Assembly: GCA_900617975.1 (NCBI GenBank)
Contig: UZAE01012574.1
Coordinates: 16,077-36,868, forward strand
Source: Rodentolepis nana
Taxonomy: Eukaryota; Platyhelminthes; Cestoda; Cyclophyllidea; Hymenolepididae
Direction: 5' to 3'
DNA length: 20,792 nucleotides
Within the stretch, counting starts at the first letter, position 1, and the number at the start of each line of letters is the position of its first letter. A model generated the notes under the pieces. That model saw only the letters and a program-made list of their open reading frames with translations. It was not told the origin of the DNA and made no database searches. Both the position numbers and the translations under genes were made by a program. Shown here in pieces: positions 18,706 through 20,792 of the stretch.

Positions 18706-20706
18706 GGGCACTTTCTCTTCTCTTGTTTTAGCAACTTAGTTAACTTTTTATGGGCATTTAATTAAGTTGTCTCCCATTGCAATACTCCATCATTTGTTAA
18801 TGAGATTTATTACCTGTCTCTTAAATAATAATTGCATGAATCGGGTGGAGAAAGAGTGTATCCTGGAGTTGTTCTTTTGACGAAATCGCATTCTACTAAA
18901 TAGATTTAAGCCATTACTTTCCACACCAATTTATTGCTCACTTTCTATTTCTACGCAAGTAATTGGCGAAAATCACATGACAAATATGACCACAGTTGCT
19001 CTTTTACTGAGCAATGCTAATACGCCTTTCATTGAGTTATTACAATCTAAATAAATAATTTATCTGCATTCACGCATGTTGCATTTCTAATTATTTTATC
19101 AAGAAGTCTGCGTTACCCCTGAAAAGTAGTGTCTAGTCAATCAATTTCCTGCGATCTCACTCATTGTACTTAAATCGCGCGCAAAAATTCCACTTCTGGC
19201 CCACCTTGAGGTATTTATATGTTTGTTTAACTATTTTCCCTTAAAATGGCAGGAGACGCATTTATCTTTCAGGTTAGTTTAATGCAGTGAACTTGTAGGC
19301 CTAAGTGGTAACTTCTGCAAAGACGGTTGCATCATGTTCGAGGATTGCTAAAATTTATGGCTGTGTCTGTATAGTGGAATAGTTTCCATCCAAGTGTAGC
19401 AGATTATTTTAGCGCTTCTAGTGGGCCATCTAGTTTCCCACTGAGATCCCATCTATTTGCATAGCGAGCTCCGTCCTGTTACCTACCCACAACCTGAACC
19501 TTGCTAGGTCTTCTTGTTCATTTCCCTTCTACAGTCTGTATTCCCCGGTCAAAAAACCTTCAATAATTTTTCTCCCAAATTTTGGTGTTTTGTAAGATGT
19601 GCCCCCTTCTCCCCGGGGAATCCTATTTAAAGTTAGCTTATATGATAATGGTGTTTTTAATATCAACCCCCCCCCTCTCTCTCCCTCTAAATTAGTCCGC
19701 ACTTATAAAATCCCACGCCCCCAACTACCCAATTCGGGTATTGAGGCATGATCACCTTCCTCTGAATATCTAAATTATTTAAAACCTTCTAAGCTCTCTC
19801 TCTCTCCCTCCCCCTCTCTCTCTCTCTCTCTCTCTCACCTGATTATTTTGCACTACTTAATAAGTAATGGCCATTTTGAAATACCGTTCGGAGACTCCTA
19901 AAAGCAATTAATTTTTGGATAGACTATTTGCATTTAAGGTACTAGTTAATTAAGAAAATACCGATTATCTATTTCTGAGCAGAAATTTGAAAGAAGAACT
20001 AAAACAACTGCATATGAAATCGGATTAGGTCGATAGAAATGTCCCTATGCTGGTCATAACAATCGATAAGAAAACTTTTTTCCTATCATAGCATATAAAA
20101 ATGGGATTTCTGAGCTTAGTCTATTAGGAAGACCGGTATAGTAATCTCATTAGCATAGAGGAGCCTTATGAGACTCTGAATTGAGTAGATCACAAAAGGA
20201 GGCAGCAGAACCTGTGAGGATTCAGGTGGCTATCTGGATACTAAGCCAAATTTATCGCCCAAAAAAGTAGTCGGTGATTAGAAAATTAATTTTGCCCCAC
20301 AGCGTTCATAACCCCTCCCAAACTTAGAGACACTCCAGTTGGGATCACAAAGTAACAGATTAAAGTGGGTCACAAAAGTTCAGATGAAAAATAAACATGG
20401 TATTCATTTGACAATTGAACTAAGTCAATTTTACTCACAACAGTCACAAAATCGACTAACAACCAATCAAGTGCTTTTTCGATTGAAGTATAAAGATGGT
20501 AACAGAAGGTGGGCCCTTGTAAAAGCTGTTCCAGAACGCCCTCTTTCTGCCCAACTTCAATGAGATTCTAACAGTTTCTAGCATGGGATTTGACAATGTT
20601 TGGTGGATTTCTGCATTGTCTGGGGCTCACCATATTGATTGGTCTTCAAACTGATTTCTTATTTTCATTTTAATTTAGTCAATAAAGTTAGACAAACAAG
20701 TAATGT
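18706..20706. other. Gene-free stretch with simple repeats
   Basis: I see no gene. It contains a C run with CT repeats near 19668-19690, a long (CT)n tract at about 19796-19836, and an open frame at 20339-20563 without motif. Text around 20301-20382 (CAGCGTTCATAACCCC, later GGGATCACAAAGTAAC and GGGTCACAAAAG) faintly recalls the end of hAT-type transposons. Confidence 0.5.
19793..19836. repeat. (CT)n microsatellite
   Basis: A nearly pure CT tract broken once by a CCCTCCCC segment. Confidence 0.9.
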
Positions 20707-20792
20707 GTATTTATATCAAATGGTAGACTATATGATGATTTTCATCAGGCCATTAGTTGACTTCGGGCTTCACAGAGAGGAGGAACATCAAA
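20707..20792 (-). mobile_element. SINE-like retroposon, copy 8, cut by window end
   Basis: ATTTATATCAAATGGTAGAC followed by CCATTAGTTGACTTCGGGCTTCACAG and GAGGAACATCAAA, matching the first ~85 bp of copies 1-6 in the same orientation. The rest lies beyond the window. Confidence 0.85.

Noticed and set aside
1..20792. CRISPR arrays, operons, tRNA or rRNA genes
   Set aside because: None seen; the window is eukaryotic and the repeats are dispersed, not arrayed.

Overview
This is a eukaryotic window: AT-rich, with interrupted genes, GT-AG introns with consistent phases, and about 11% of its length in one family of short interspersed repeats. The gene families (a fibulin/hemicentin-type extracellular protein, a SAM-domain sphingomyelin-synthase-related enzyme, an MKRN2OS-like protein) belong to animals. 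A flatworm or similar repeat-rich invertebrate is my best guess from the overall look, but nothing in the window proves the phylum.

Layout, left to right. 1-783 (minus): the 5' part of a mariner transposon whose transposase is broken by a frameshift in an A-run and cut off by the window edge. 1656-6708 (plus): the last four coding exons of a fibulin/hemicentin-like gene, two calcium-binding EGF modules followed by a fibulin-type C-terminal module and a stop; its upstream exons lie outside the window. 8907-9512 (plus): an uninterrupted 201-codon gene resembling MKRN2OS (MKRN2 opposite strand protein family), with a poly(A) signal right after the stop. 10639-15012 (plus): a complete two-coding-exon SAMD8-like gene (ceramide phosphoethanolamine synthase family, 403 residues) with the catalytic His-His-Asp set intact. 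15013-20792 has no gene I can support; it holds repeats and simple-sequence tracts.

Repeats. Eight copies of one ~320 bp element occur (902-1253, 4331-4650, 5186-5536, 7327-7615, 16407-16727, 17511-17792, 18372-18705, and 20707 to the window end). Four have clear target-site duplications of 8-14 bp and most carry an (AAAT)n tail at one end, so this is a SINE-like retroposon. A second family (3432-3665 and 12861-13080) has CCCTTT-starting inverted ends beside TTAA and looks like a piggyBac-type MITE.

The three genes share a strand, but I see no functional link among them: one acts outside the cell, one in ER/Golgi membranes, and one has unknown function. The most interesting points are the SINE-like family with its conserved splice-donor sequence, the possible papain-like His/Cys layout in the MKRN2OS-like protein, and a pair of crossing inverted repeats downstream of SAMD8.
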